Under the pieces are notes generated by a model. That model did no database searches and was not told the origin of the DNA. It saw only the letters and a program-made list of their open reading frames with translations. The position numbers were made by a program, and so were the translations under genes. 64,000 nucleotides of DNA from Trichobilharzia szidati (lineage: Eukaryota; Platyhelminthes; Trematoda; Strigeidida; Schistosomatidae), in assembly GCA_944472155.2 (NCBI GenBank), contig OX235271.1, forward strand, positions 40,660,633-40,724,632, given 5' to 3'. Below are positions 22,126 through 32,645 of the stretch, piece by piece (position 1 is the stretch's first letter; each line of letters opens with the position of its first letter).

Positions 22126-23367
22126 ATGATTAAAACAATAAAAAGAAATGGACAGCTGAACAACCTTATCAGTGAGCTCTCATTTTATTGCCGATACACG
22201 GATGATACCTTTATTCTTTGTGATAATTGTTCTGATAGGAGTACAATAATTAATGAATTCAATGAAGTACGTTCGGCTATGAAATTCACATGCGAAGAGG
22301 AATCCCAAGACAGAATTGCCTTCCTCGATGTCCTACTTACAAGAAAACCAGACGGAAGCATAAAAAGAAATTTACGTAGAAAAAGTACTTGGACGGGACA
22401 ATATACACACTTTCATAGCTTCGTTCCCATCAAATACAAAAGGAATTTGGTGAAGACCCTTAGCCACAGAGTTAGAGCTATATGCTCTGAAGAAGTAATT
22501 AAAGATGAATTAAACATTGTATATGATACTTTAATTGAAAATGGTTATCCTGACAAGTTTATCAAGAAGCACATGACAAAGAAAGAGGAGAAGGACTACT
22601 CAGTATCCATAAACAAGAAGCCTTTATATATACGACTGCAATTCAAGGGCGATAAACCAAGTGAGTTAATTACAAAGAAATTAAGAAAAGCAGTTCAAAG
22701 GACTTTTAATGCTGGCGAACTACACATATTATTCTCTACAAGACCGATGGTGCTACCTCGACTGAAAGATGAAGTACCTAGACTGGCCACTTCAAATTGT
22801 ATCTATCAATTCAACTGCGCTTGTGGAGCGAGTTATGTTGGCCGTTGCTCTAGGAACTTGATTTTTCGTGCTCACTCGAGAACATATCCCACTATGGCTA
22901 AGTAAAGGTGTAGTTAAAACTATTAACAGCTCGATATTAGACCATTTGGTGCAAACCGGTCACAAAGCCAGCGTAGACGAATCCTTCTCCATAATATACC
23001 GAGTGCCTAACAAACTACCAAAATCGTCAAAGCACCGCTTACTCCAAACAGCAGAGGCTATTGCAATTCGCCTCAAACAACCAGTGCTCTGTGTCCAAAA
23101 GAAACAAGTCCAGCCCCTACTATTACCCTGGCCCTCAGTAGAAACTATAAACTCATGAATTTGCACTATTATCTTTCCTAATTCTTCAGACATTTAGTTT
23201 ATTTGATGTTGATGCTATTCAGCTGTAATCTATCAATATTATTGATTCGATGTTATTTAAACAACATTAATGTTGTTCATAACACTAATTCATTCATTCA
23301 CTATAATGTATATATAATTAATTGTAGAACCTGATGATGAATTTATCGAAAAGAGTACTCTTTGTTC
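22126..23367 (+). mobile_element. PLE lineage A, longest copy: RT C-terminus, GIY-YIG, ribozyme
   Basis: The first frame (22126-22905) starts inside the reverse transcriptase, with the catalytic YxDD box as CRYTDDTFILC (about residues 23-33), then the palm end AFLDVLLTRKPDG, the thumb (STWTGQYTHFHSF), the linker, and the first half of the GIY-YIG domain (CIYQFNCACGASYVGR). A small indel near 22870 shifts the frame; 22868-23158 continues with TREHIPLWLSKG and the C-terminus (VQPLLLPWPS). The remaining 3' region leads to a ribozyme at 23327. RT motifs before YxDD are missing, so the copy is 5'-truncated. GIY-YIG with this RT defines a canonical Penelope-type element; target-primed insertion using its own nick is the accepted mechanism. 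Confidence 0.9.
23327..23367 (+). ncRNA. Hammerhead ribozyme, 3' end of PLE-A
   Basis: Stem I GAAC (23327-23330) with GTTC (23364-23367); core CTGATGA (23331-23337); one extra base then a weak stem II GA..TC; GAAA (23348-23351); stem III AAGAG/CTCTT; cleavage base T at 23363. Confidence 0.75.
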
Positions 23368-23389
23368 AGTATCCTTTCTTTTGAAAATG

Positions 23390-23945
23390 AAGAAGAGTTT
23401 ATGAATTAGACCGGATGGAAATTTAGCTGCCCCACCCCTTCCCAGCGACATATTGTCAGGATGCTAGATTATCTATCAACAGTTACTGACAGGCAGCCTT
23501 ATACATAAAAAACATATCTGAATAACTAAGTTCTGAGTTCACTTGAAGTAGGGAGACTCAAAATCAAAGCTAAGAATGCAGATTATCACGTGAATAATCA
23601 TTCAAGAACATACATAAATTTCGAAAAAACTACAACAGAAAGGCAAACTGATAGGAAAACCAACTTATCATAACATAAGGTGATAATAATAAATGCTTAG
23701 TTGCTCATTAAAAACTCCAGATATCCTCGATTTCCTGACTTGGCAAAGTTAAACTTTAAGCACCACCAACTGCCTGCCAATCAGCGAATGACCTTGAACG
23801 CACCAATCACGTGAAGGAAGCATTTTTGTGTATGGAATACACACATATTTATGAAATAATGCATAAAAACTGTAGAAAAGTGTTACAGAGGATACCTTCT
23901 CCTCACTTGTGATAAAAATAGCTCTCAGTTTTAGGTTGGAGTATC
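23390..23945. other. No gene recognised
   Basis: No exon, RNA or shared repeat was seen. Confidence 0.35.
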
Positions 23946-23947
23946 GA

Positions 23948-24119
23948 CAGAGTATAATTCCATTGTGGCTGAAATTTATTTTTGATAAAGTCTCACGGTG
24001 TTATACAGTAATATTTCCTGAGCAATAAGCTGTGCTCGAAACGTTATCATTAAATGTAAGTGTGTAATATTGTGGGAATTTATCAAAATAGATTTTATCC
24101 ACAATGAAATTATACTCTG
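23948..24119. repeat. Repeat R2, compact copy with terminal inverted repeats
   Basis: A 172-base unit whose ends are imperfect inverted repeats of about 40 bases (CAGAGTATAATTCCATTGTGG at the left; its reverse complement with a few changes at the right). No coding capacity. The two other R2 copies are longer and incompletely palindromic, so it may be a MITE-like derivative. Confidence 0.55.
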
Positions 24120-24145
24120 CGGTAGCTATCACAGTGCACAAGTTG

Positions 24146-24943
24146 GGCAACTCTAAACAATAGGAACCCAAACCAAAACGACCTACGAACGCATAAACGA
24201 CATTGTCAAGGACAACTTCGACCAATCAGAAGGCTCCACAAAATGACGAATAACTGTAAAAAATCGCTTATATATAAGTAATGCAATGTTAAAAAATAGT
24301 TACAATGGCTAACGTTTTCGTATATGTTGAAAAAAAGCTCCCAATTTCTCATAGGTGTCTTCATACTGATGTTAAACCAAGTTCTATACATAAACTCATC
24401 CAGATAACTGTATATCATTGGATTTCTAGATCCATTCACCAATCTAATCCTTTGTTTTTCAGGTGACTCCAGAAGCTTTCGATTGATTTAGTATGAGTTC
24501 CATCCAAAAGATTGCGAAAACCGTTTGTGTGGTTGAATACATGATGAACAAACCCGAGATTCGACAATTGACCGTAACTGCTCCATTCGTCTGTGTGAAT
24601 AGTGGTCCCAGGCAGCACTAAGTGCTGGATAATAGGCAATAATACACCGGCACTGCGATTAGGAATCGCCTCGATACCCAATATCTATTGCACAAACCCA
24701 TCAATGCAGTTTGTGTATTTTCGTATACGCATATCACCTCCACACTGACAAATTTTCGACCTTGCTATCAGTCCGTTATCCAAACAGTAATCAAAAACAA
24801 GATCCAGAGCGAATTTACAACGAAAAAGGTGTAGAGTATCTATAATTACTTCTAGAAACAACAGAGTCACCTGATTGGTTTCTCAAGGTCGTTTGTGCGT
24901 TCGTAGGTCGTTTCGGTTTGGGTTCCTATTGTTTAGAGTTGCC
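24146..24943 (-). mobile_element. Merlin DNA transposon copy with both TIRs
   Basis: Both ends carry the same terminal inverted repeat beginning GGCAACTCTAAACAATAGG. On the minus strand, short frames give an N-terminal piece with a cysteine motif (CQCGGDMRIRKY near 24740) and then the catalytic domain: IPNRSAGVLLPII, IHTDEWSSYG (second Asp of the DDE triad) and THTKSIESFWSHLK (Glu), then YLDEFMYRTWFN. A stop and frame change separate the last part, and the region between the Cys motif and NRSAG, which should hold the first catalytic Asp, is missing. ISXO2-like (IS1016) transposases with this motif define the Merlin superfamily, known from schistosomes. No matching 8-base target duplication is seen. 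Confidence 0.85.
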
Positions 24944-24950
24944 TAAACTA

Positions 24951-25300
24951 ACTGTAATCTAACTCGAACCAACGCTAATGTCACCTTTAATAGGCTAACC
25001 TAACCCTAACTTGTCATTGGCCTAAACCTTAACTTAATCTTTCCCAAACCTAAGGTGAAACTTGCCCGATATTCCATTTAATATAGCATACCACTTCGAT
25101 TAGCATGTTTTATTGATGAGCGTTTTAAGATCATTGGTGCCGTCCGTCGCACTCCATCGGTAGTTAGTGGTGATTAAAGTTTAACTTGGCCCTTGACTTT
25201 TGGTTTACTGAAGCGAATTATTCGTTGCATGACACGCATGCATGACATAGTGTCACATTAATACAAGACACTCTTAATTCAGACAAAGCAAGAACTACAG
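24951..25300. other. Unannotated DNA with degenerate CTAACC-type repeats
   Basis: 24951-25070 contains loosely repeated (C)CTAA(C) blocks, reminiscent of degraded telomere-type repeats. The rest shows nothing recognisable. Confidence 0.35.
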
Positions 25301-25305
25301 TTTTA

Positions 25306-25356
25306 GCAGAATAAAATGGTACCAATCTTTTATTTCGTTGCCCTCTCGTCAGCTGC
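25306..25356 (-). ncRNA. Hammerhead ribozyme, 3' end of PLE-B
   Basis: Minus strand: stem I GCAG/CTGC, core CTGACGA, GAAA, stem III ATAAAA/TTTTAT (six pairs) with a GGTACC palindrome in the loop, cleavage base T. Stem II (GAGGGCAAC) is weak. Confidence 0.75.
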
Positions 25357-25460
25357 TTACAGGGCAAAGACATTAATAAATATATCTACAAAAACAATTT
25401 TAACATACTTGCACAGAGTTCATTTTAAACAAAAATCAATCGATCAATATACGCATACAC

Positions 25461-25464
<4 letters not shown>

Positions 25465-25501
<37 letters not shown>
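25465..25501. repeat. (TA)n microsatellite
   Basis: Perfect TA tract of about 37 bases. Confidence 0.95.
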
Positions 25502-25505
<4 letters not shown>

Positions 25506-25829
25506 CGCAATTCCGAACAATAATAATCATACACAATGAAAACTTTTCAGTATCTCGCATTCGATGAAAAATATCCAGTTACCAGGGCAAAGAAAGACTG
25601 ATAACCGATTCTTTCTGAACGCACAAATCAAGTTTTAGGCGCCTGATAGAAATGGCTTCAGCAAACTTAAGGAGATTTGAGCTTTTTTGCTTATTGATAA
25701 TTTTGAACGACTTTTCGACGTCCACCTCATAACCCGTGTCAAGAAGATGCCTGGCGATGGCACTGTAGTTGTTGCTTTGTTCAAATTCATTAAGGGGAAT
25801 AAATGTATGAAACTCTTAATTCAAATAGT

Positions 25830-26870
25830 CACTTGCATCTAAAAAAAGCGTGTTGTTTACGTCAGCAGACTGGTATCACGTTATCACCCCCCCTACAACG
25901 AAATGAAGATACACCTACCTGATAATCCCCAAAAACAGGATAAACTTCACTACAAGTCATTACTAAACATATAAGACTAATTTTATTTTATGCACATATG
26001 ACTCATTAACTGGTAAATGAATACCAGATTATTTTTGAGAGCACATGACAGAAGAGAAATTGTCACACACACGCACACCCAACAAAGACATGAAATAAAA
26101 AACACAATGATATTTATGCTTTTTCTTCAAGTTACGATATAATTAGGAAACACACACGTAGTAGTACTGTAACAATAATCTTCAGCTGTGTGCAGGAGCT
26201 ATCCAAAAATAAGTTTAAATACTGCTGATGATGATTGTCTTCTAATAAAGGAAATAGCTACTAATATTGTCTAATTAATAGCCAAACCCAAAAAAAAGAA
26301 TCAGCCCGAAATGAAATATGTGGTCAAAGGATGAAATGTTTTTTATTTTTTGTTTTGTTTTGAATTATTATTATTGTTAATATTAAACCAATAAAAGGTC
26401 TGACCATATCAAAGTCACTTATAAGGGGCGTAAATGAAGCAGCCAATCAGAAAACAGGCCATAAATTCTGTAAGTGAGGTGGACAACATTTGAAGTAGGA
26501 ATGACTCATGTCGTCAATACATAACAAATGATTGTGTTAATGTAAATGTTAATGTGAAGGTGTGGGCAGAGCAAGTGATAGGTGGTATTTGTTCATGTCA
26601 ATGTAGGCTGATTAAACTCAATTCAACAACAGAAAATATTTAGATCAAAATGAGATGGTAGTATACTGTGATATAAATTTTAAGAAAATATACTCACACT
26701 CACATTACCTAACCTAATAAGAGTCAACTAAGCTGAATAAAATCAAATCCCGAAGCTATTACGCAATTAGTTCACTTCTTATAGAACAGTGGAAATCAAG
26801 CAATAAGCTAGAAAATGATTGACAATTTACAACTGGAAGAGTATCTTTCAATTTGTTGTACTACATGTGC
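25830..26870. other. No gene recognised
   Basis: No coding or repeat signal beyond simple A/T-rich tracts. Confidence 0.35.
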
Positions 26871-26875
26871 ATGAA

Positions 26876-26876
<1 letters not shown>

Positions 26877-26954
<78 letters not shown>
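26877..26954. repeat. (TA)n microsatellite, about 78 bases
   Basis: Perfect TA tract; the open frames that cross it on both strands translate as alternating Tyr-Ile and are artefacts. Confidence 0.95.
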
Positions 26955-26957
<3 letters not shown>

Positions 26958-27162
26958 TTATCAAGACATTGTGTACTGCCATTAATGGTCTTTTCACAGT
27001 TCAATTCTAGTTGATATCCTTCTGGGTAAACTTGATAGGAGGAAAGATTAGAAAATATTAGATCGTCCAAAAAGGCATAGTAATAGGCTAAAACATCTTT
27101 CGCTTCTTCTGCTGAGATAATGAATCCATCAATGAACAATAAAGCAACGGCTAGACACCTCT

Positions 27163-27240
27163 GAAATTCAATAATAATAATAATAATAATGATAATAATA
27201 ATAAAAACTTTATTCCCAACAATTTATTTATATTGAAGTG
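27163..27240 (-). repeat. (AAT)n tail and short LINE-like 3' end
   Basis: An (AAT)n tract with interruption, followed by AAAACTTTATTCCCAACAA. This resembles, but does not match, the (ATT)n-tailed ends of the CR1-like LINE read on the minus strand; probably the tail of a related LINE. Confidence 0.4.
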
Positions 27241-27284
27241 CTGATTTGTAGGGACTTGATTGGTTACAGGATTTCATCATGAGG

Positions 27285-27612
27285 TGACATTAGTTAGAGA
27301 ACCACTGAAAAACCTGGGAGTACTGGACAGCTGTTTCGACCTAGTTGGGACTCTTCATCAGTAGTCACCCACCGCCAAGGTTCGAACCCCAGGACCTTCT
27401 GGTTACAAGGCGAGCTCGTATACCATTAAGCCACTGGGACCCGATCGAATGGCCCATGAATTCTAACTTCTGCCAATTCACGATATAGCGCAACCGCTAG
27501 CCAATATCTTCGGCGGGTAATTGTCCTCACACCCGACCTGCTGCACCCTACTGGTCACGACTTCTCACTAGAACCCCAGGTAACTACCTACCTGAATAGG
27601 GCAAGTCACTAG
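27285..27612 (-). mobile_element. HSINE-2 copy, nearly complete
   Basis: Minus strand, 5' to 3': body start, tRNA-like head (box A AGTGGCTTAATGGTATACG; box B GGGTTCGAACC), then the ribozyme segment (ACTGATGAAGAGTCCCAAC, then TCGAAACAGCTGTCC), and the 3' body ending near 27290. Length about 330 bases, as in other copies. Confidence 0.8.
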
Positions 27613-27619
27613 TGAGCAT

Positions 27620-27950
27620 CTCATTGATATTCAAGTGTTGGTTGTTTATATACATTACAGAATTTTCAACTTGGTTTTATCTACTCTGTATACAGAATCT
27701 GCAAATACAACAACAGTCCACAGTGTATCATTCGATGGGATTTCGTTCTGTCTGCGACATGCTTCGACCCCCCTACGTATTTATCATTTCAGAACAGATC
27801 AAGCGGTATGTTGAAAGTACGAAATAAGGTAATCAGAACAAAAGACACTTAATAGTATAATAAAATCAATTACGCAATAAAAGCTTACTAGAAGATAATT
27901 CGTTTTTCTGTTAAATTTGATTTCGTTGTACCATATCAAATGAAAAGTGA
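27620..27950. other. No gene recognised
   Basis: No shared repeat or exon-like frame seen. Confidence 0.3.
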
Positions 27951-28010
27951 CAAATCCTTATATATTAAATACTCCCATAGTAAAATTTAGAACAACACAT
28001 TTAAGCGAAC

Positions 28011-28054
28011 AATATTGTTTTCAATTAGATCTCATCAAGCTTAACTCTAATATA
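28011..28054 (-). ncRNA. Hammerhead ribozyme (3' end of PLE-A)
   Basis: Minus strand: stem I TTAAGC/GCTTAA (six perfect pairs), core TTGATGA (C3 replaced by T), GAAA, stem III AACAA/TTGTT, cleavage base C. The stems are excellent but the C3 change should reduce or abolish activity. Confidence 0.75.
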
Positions 28055-28856
28055 CATAAGTTTACAAATAAAAATTCAAATATAAACCAATCATGGTGTT
28101 TTGTCTATAGGATAATACGATGGTGAATATAAATTGTGCAATTAGTCATAATAGTAGTAATGATAATAATAATAGTAATAATAAAAATGATCTTATCAAT
28201 AATAAGGATGAAAAAGTGAGGCAATCTGTGATAACACGAATGATGAAAAACAGCATGATTAAACAAAACAGGTGGAAGTAGTCGATAAAGGCTAATAAAA
28301 ACAAATGAACCGATTAAGTAGTGTTAGATTGTAAGGGAAGGAAATGAAACACGTTTATAATGAAGATAAGATTAAGGGATGATAAGAAAGGGATTGAAAA
28401 TATAAACAAAGGGTGGTGTAGAAGTCATTAGTTGGTTATTTGTTAATAGGCCAAGGGAGGGATAATGGCTGTACGAACTTTTTTTGAATACATAGTTTAG
28501 GTTTAATAGTTCGAATGCCTATCGCCTCAGCTGTGTGCAGTAAACGAATACGAAGTCTATTGGAAAGATTCGGTGGGATACAATGAATTACTTTGAAGGC
28601 TCTCGTTTTCTCGATTACATGACCACTATCAATTAAGTGTGACAGAATTGAGCTACGGATTGTTTTTGTCTGTCCTTTACCAAACCACGATGGGAGATGT
28701 TCACTAACACGTCGGCTAAACTGTCTAGTAGTACGCCCAATATAACTGTCACCGCAGGTGCAGTTGAATTGATAAATGCACAAAGATGTGGCAAAACTAT
28801 CAAGCTTATCCTTCGTTTGCGTTGTAAACTTATATATATACATATATATATTAGAG

Positions 28857-28899
28857 TTAAGCCTGATGAGATCTAACTGAAAACAATATTGTTCGCTAA
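28857..28899 (+). ncRNA. Hammerhead ribozyme (inverted 5' repeat of PLE-A)
   Basis: Stem I TTAAGC with GCTAAA (three good pairs), core CTGATGA intact, GAAA, stem III AACAA/TTGTT, cleavage base C. Its partner 28011-28054 has the opposite pattern of defects. Confidence 0.7.
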
Positions 28900-28918
28900 A
28901 ATGTGTTGTTCTAAATCC

Positions 28919-28942
28919 TTATATATATATATATATATATAT
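28919..28942. repeat. (TA)n microsatellite
   Basis: Short TA tract between the PLE copy and the 3' end of the RTE1 fragment; on the minus strand it is the RTE1 tail. Confidence 0.9.
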
Positions 28943-29545
28943 AACTCCCTTGGGTTCCGAGTGGAATATAAGGCTTCAACAAATCATCTCCACTTTGTTC
29001 TATTTTCTGCTATCCTCGTCAACTGGCTATCCATACGATTGACCATAATCTCTCATTTCCTCCAACGCATACAATCTCTTCCATGTCACCCTCGCACGTA
29101 TGATCCACTCGTCGCTTCCCATTTGGATTCCCCTCGAGCTGTGGCCTACACTGAGCACGATGTCATTCGACGGCCTCAACATATGCCTTATCCATCTCCA
29201 ATTTCTCCTGCATATTTGTTGAGCGATAGATTCGTTATTAGTTTTTTTTACCATAGTTTGTCCTTGCTGATTCTTTTTGGCCACTTGATCTTTAATATAG
29301 AGCCAGCCAGCGAAAGGGGCAGCTGTTGATAAAAGTCTGTGACTTGTTGGGAATGCTTTTCGTGACTCTCTGGCCAAGTGTCTGACCCATATAGAAACAC
29401 TGACTGACTTCACATTTGTGTTGAAAATTCGAATGTTGTTCTTTATGCTGACGCGGAGTGCAGTAGACTTCCAAACTGGGTTCCGATTGATGAAGGTTTA
29501 ACTTGCCTTTCCGATTGTGGCTGGCTTTGAAATGTTCATCCATTC
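28925..29545 (-). mobile_element. RTE1 LINE, 3' end
   Basis: The minus strand encodes the C-terminus of an RTE-like ORF2: IAQQICRRNWRWIRHMLR, then WKRLYALEEMRDYGQSYG and a stop near 29027. The copy ends TTCCACTCGGAACCCAAGGGA and a (TA)n tail. A matching end with (AAT)n tail is at 54.48 kb, on the near-full-length RTE1 copy. Confidence 0.8.
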
Positions 29546-29633
29546 CGCGTGTTGTTTCTCCCGTTGGTGGTGATTGGTGCTGGTTGTTATTGCTGTTTGT
29601 TGGTTATCGTCATCGCTTCCGTCTTCTCTATAG

Positions 29634-29661
<28 letters not shown>
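29634..29661. repeat. (TA)n microsatellite
   Basis: TA tract just left of the PLE-B copy that starts near 29665. Confidence 0.9.
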
Positions 29662-29664
<3 letters not shown>

Positions 29665-30664
29665 ACACATACCGAAACCTGACACCGTTGAAAAGAAACC
29701 AGTTTTCATCTACCTAGCGTACAAAAGGGAAGACATATCCACAAGAACACAAAAAAGAATCACAGGTGCATTAAAAAGAACGTTTCCAGCCGCCAGACTG
29801 ATCCCACTTCACAACACTGTGTGCTCGTTAACCCAGTCAAAAGTAGATGAGTACCCTACTCACGTCAACTCCAACTGCATTTACCAATTCACGTGCACCT
29901 GCGGAAGCAAGTACATAGGAGGACAGGAGGACAGTACATGAGAGGACAGCATCTACTAGATTTTCTGAGCACATTCCTAAGAGTCTCCGTATAAAAGGAA
30001 GAAAGGTGTTATAGAGTGCAATCGCCAGACATTTAATTGACACAGGACACACAGTAGAAATTGGCCAAGCCTTCAAAATAATCAATACACAAAGAAGCCA
30101 TTGCAACCAAGAGATTTCGACTAAACCTCTGTATACAGAAAGATAGTGTGATTAATCTTTCACTACCCTGGAAACCCCATTTCTATTTTATTTTATTTTT
30201 GTTTTGCCTTTTTGTCAGTATGCCTGTATGTTTGTCTTGTTACGCAACATTATATTCAATTTTGACCTTCAAGTTTCTAAATCTACTTAATTGTTTGTCT
30301 GTTTAAGTTAAAAATGTTACTTCACAATTCACTCTACCACAAGATGTGTAAATTCACTCTGTTCTCTGACCCTGACCCTGTAATATGCCTCTAACCAATC
30401 TGTGTTGTTTTCCAATAGAAATCTGAACTCTTACCCCTCTTATCTAATTCCACAACATATATGATTAGTTGTTTTTGGCACCGAATAATCTGTCTACCTA
30501 CATCAAATTCTGGAATTATGTTCCTTATACCTTCTATCTATAACTCCACATAATTATGAAAAAGTATGTTCCAAAACTTTTTTGAAACTTATAATTTGAT
30601 TTTGTTTAGGATGTATGCAGTTGATGAGTATCCACGAAATAAAACGAGCACGTATTATCCTGCA
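29665..30664 (+). mobile_element. PLE lineage B copy, linker to 3' ribozyme
   Basis: Plus strand: linker KPVFIYLAYKREDIST and the start of the GIY-YIG domain CIYQFTCTCGSKYIGG, then a frame change near 29925; the rest (SEHIPKSLRIKGRK, then HLIDTGHTVEIGQAFKIIN) is recognisable with stops. A 450-base untranslated region leads to the ribozyme at 30616. Confidence 0.8.
30616..30664 (+). ncRNA. Hammerhead ribozyme, 3' end of PLE-B
   Basis: Stem I TGCAG (30616-30620) with CTGCA (30660-30664); core TTGATGA (C3 replaced by T); stem II GT/AC; GAAA; stem III ATAA/TTAT; cleavage base C at 30659. Best stems of the lineage B set apart from C3. Confidence 0.7.
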
Positions 30665-30669
30665 AACAT

Positions 30670-31615
30670 GTTTGTTCTTTCTCTCTTCAAATATTTTTGT
30701 ACCATAAGAGGTAATTTCATCTTCCTCATTTTATAATCTGTCCCAATTTTTCATATTTATTACTTTATGTTAAATACTTTGGGACCATTTAGCCGACAAA
30801 GTTTATCTCTGAGAGAGTTAGTTGGTTGGTTGGTTTAAATACCACTCTGACCAATACCAGCCTAGTTGAGAATCCTACCTAAGGCCTCTGCCGTTCCTTC
30901 TTTATACGGCAGTATTACAGAGGCTTTGAATAGTACATATTATTTTCGTCATTTTTATTGTCAGTCTTAATTTTTCAGTGGTTCTTCATATATTTCCAAA
31001 ATAAATTCTTGTAGGTAGTTATTCACCATGTCTGTTGTACAATCCGCATTAGTCACATGTGACTAAACTGACTTCATTGGTGGCATGTTTAAATCACTGG
31101 GCAACCGAAATTTCCTATCCACCTAAATGCATCCATCGTGTTTACTCCATTTCATATTGTTTTAAGTATACAATTATGTTTAAGAAACACAATGTCTACT
31201 CAGGCACATTTTCATACTACTGCTACAAATTTTCTGATGGAAATAGAGGAGAAACATTATGAATCATTGGATCATGCTTGAAATAAAACAATAACCCTCC
31301 AGATCATGCATTATGGTTTATTACATTACTTGACGATTCTACACAAAGATCAAATACGCATTTTTCTATTATTATTACTGGAAATCAGGAAGCAGAAGTG
31401 GGTACTCATGTGGGGTGTAAGTTACGTGTATTCCTACGAAACCAGAAGTTAAAATTCATTGATTATCGTAATATTTCAACCCAATGGTTGAGTGTTAAGC
31501 TTGATAAACTCGTAACCTGAAGGACTTGGATTCAATCTCTGGCTGAATCCCAGGTTCGTGATGCTGAACAGTGAGTGTTAAATTACTAAGATGAAACAAC
31601 TGTCCAATGTTCTTT
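30670..31615. other. No gene recognised
   Basis: Includes a stretch (about 31070-31160) that recurs near 41580-41660 (AAATCACTGGG, then AAATGCAT and ACTCTATTTCAT), so part is a low-copy repeat of unknown kind. Confidence 0.35.
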
Positions 31616-31617
31616 TT

Positions 31618-32003
31618 GATTGGACACTAGTAACTAGTGTGACGTATTTAGTCCTTTCTTTGATGTGCAGACTGAATTCTATCAGTCAGGTATTTGCAAT
31701 GTGGCCACCATTCTAGGTAGCTCGCCATCACGGTGCACATTGATTTGAAATTAGATAGTTGGAGGCAATCGGCCACAGGAAGCCTTGCACCTAGGTTTCG
31801 TGCTAGTTGACACTCATCAGCAAGGTGTATCTGCAGCCTTGAAGGAACTCATGTCCCTTCTGAGATTCGAACCCACGTCACCCAGTGCTGCAGTCAGAGA
31901 CGTTACCACTGAGCTATTCGCCCTGGCTCACGACTGACCTCCTGTAGGACTGTAGTGGGTATTTTGATTGCACACTAGTAACTAGTGTGACGTATCTAGT
32001 CCT
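31618..32003 (-). mobile_element. HSINE-3 copy (left arm of palindrome)
   Basis: Minus strand: tRNA-like head (box A TAGCTCAGTGGTAACG; box B GGTTCGAATCTC), the CCTTCAAGGCTGCAGATACACC stretch, the ribozyme (31783-31825) and the 3' body ending with ACTAGTAACTAGTGTCC. The head resembles an elongator tRNA with a perfect B box, which suggests transcription by RNA polymerase III. Confidence 0.8.
31783..31825 (-). ncRNA. Hammerhead ribozyme in HSINE-3, cleavage-site base changed
   Basis: Minus strand: stem I CCTTG/CAAGG, core CTGATGA, stem II GTGT..GCAC (four pairs, one G-T), GAAA, stem III ACC/GGT. The core is perfect, but the cleavage position is G, which hammerheads do not cleave; other HSINE-3 copies have C there. 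Confidence 0.75.
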
Positions 32004-32065
32004 AGAATGGTGGCCACATTGCAAATACCTGACTGATAAAATTCACTCTGCACCAAAGAACGACT

Positions 32066-32336
32066 AGATACGTCACACTAGTTACTAGTGTGCAATCAAA
32101 ATACCCACTACAGTCCTACAGGAGGTCAGTCGCGAGCCAGGGCGAATAGCTCAGTGGTAACGTCTCTGACTGCAGACGGCACTGGGTGACGCGGGTTCGA
32201 ATCTCAGAAGGGACATGAGTTCCTTCAAGGTTGCAGATACGCCTTGCTGAATGGTGAGTGCCAACTAGCACGAAACCTAGGTCGAAGGCTTCCTGTAGCC
32301 GATTGCCTCCAACTATCTAATGTCCAATGTTCTTTT
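32066..32336 (+). mobile_element. HSINE-3 copy (right arm of palindrome)
   Basis: Plus-strand copy, reverse complement of the left arm over about 250 bases. Box A TAGCTCAGTGGTAACG, box B GGTTCGAATCTC. Its ribozyme core has an insertion (CTGAATGGTGA) while stem II, GAAA and the C at the cleavage site are intact. Confidence 0.8.
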
Positions 32337-32564
32337 AATTATCTAACTTATGCCGGTTCCTAACGAAATAGACACTGCAGAAGTTCAATTAGATATGAAA
32401 AAAAGGAATTTCAAATATGATGTCAGTTTTGTACACTTACAATGCATTTGATGAAATGATCGACCTACTCTATGAATTATAAAAAAACCTGCTTTTTTAT
32501 AGATTAAATGTTTATGGTTTAATAAATAATGGGTCTATTTAAGCAGCTGATTACTATACCACAG

Positions 32565-32645
32565 TCTGATGATGAGTCCTAAACTAAGACGAAACATCAG
32601 CTAAGTACTCCGGTACCGGATTTCAATGGTTCTCTAAATGGATAT
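32565..32645 (+). mobile_element. HSINE-2, ribozyme and 3' body only
   Basis: GATGATGAGTCCTAAACTAAGAC, GAAAC, and the 3' body ending AAATGGATATCAATCC. It is followed directly by an almost complete HSINE-2 unit, giving a ribozyme-unit-ribozyme order. Confidence 0.7.

Larger units (their letters stand above)
25306..25820 (-). mobile_element. PLE lineage B copy, C-terminus and 3' end
   Basis: Minus strand: the C-terminal part of the endonuclease domain in one frame (AIARHLLDTGYEVDVEKSFK, then LCVQKESVISLSLPW and stop at about 25570), a 3' untranslated region containing a TA microsatellite (25465-25501), and the ribozyme at 25306-25356. The right end (25765-25815) holds the outer part of the terminal repeat in inverted orientation. 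Confidence 0.8.
28011..28899 (-). mobile_element. PLE lineage A copy bounded by inverted ribozyme repeats
   Basis: Minus strand: one 135-residue frame (28843-28436) with the whole GIY-YIG domain (CIYQFNCTCGDSYIGRTTR; VSEHLPSW with the Glu) and the standard C-terminus (CIQKKFVQPLSLPWP). The 3' end at the left holds a ribozyme (28011-28054, minus). Immediately upstream of the truncated coding part, the same terminal module is repeated in inverted orientation (28857-28899, plus). A block AAATCCTTATATAT is seen just outside both sides (about 27954 and 28912) and may be a target duplication. Confidence 0.85.

Noticed and set aside
26819..27139. Open frames on both strands rich in Tyr-Ile
   Set aside because: They are translations of a TA microsatellite; so are 25316-25504 and parts of 28889-29329 and 29549-29941.
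32140..32215. tRNA gene with perfect A and B boxes
   Set aside because: It is the head of HSINE-3 and recurs in inverted copies with the same body.
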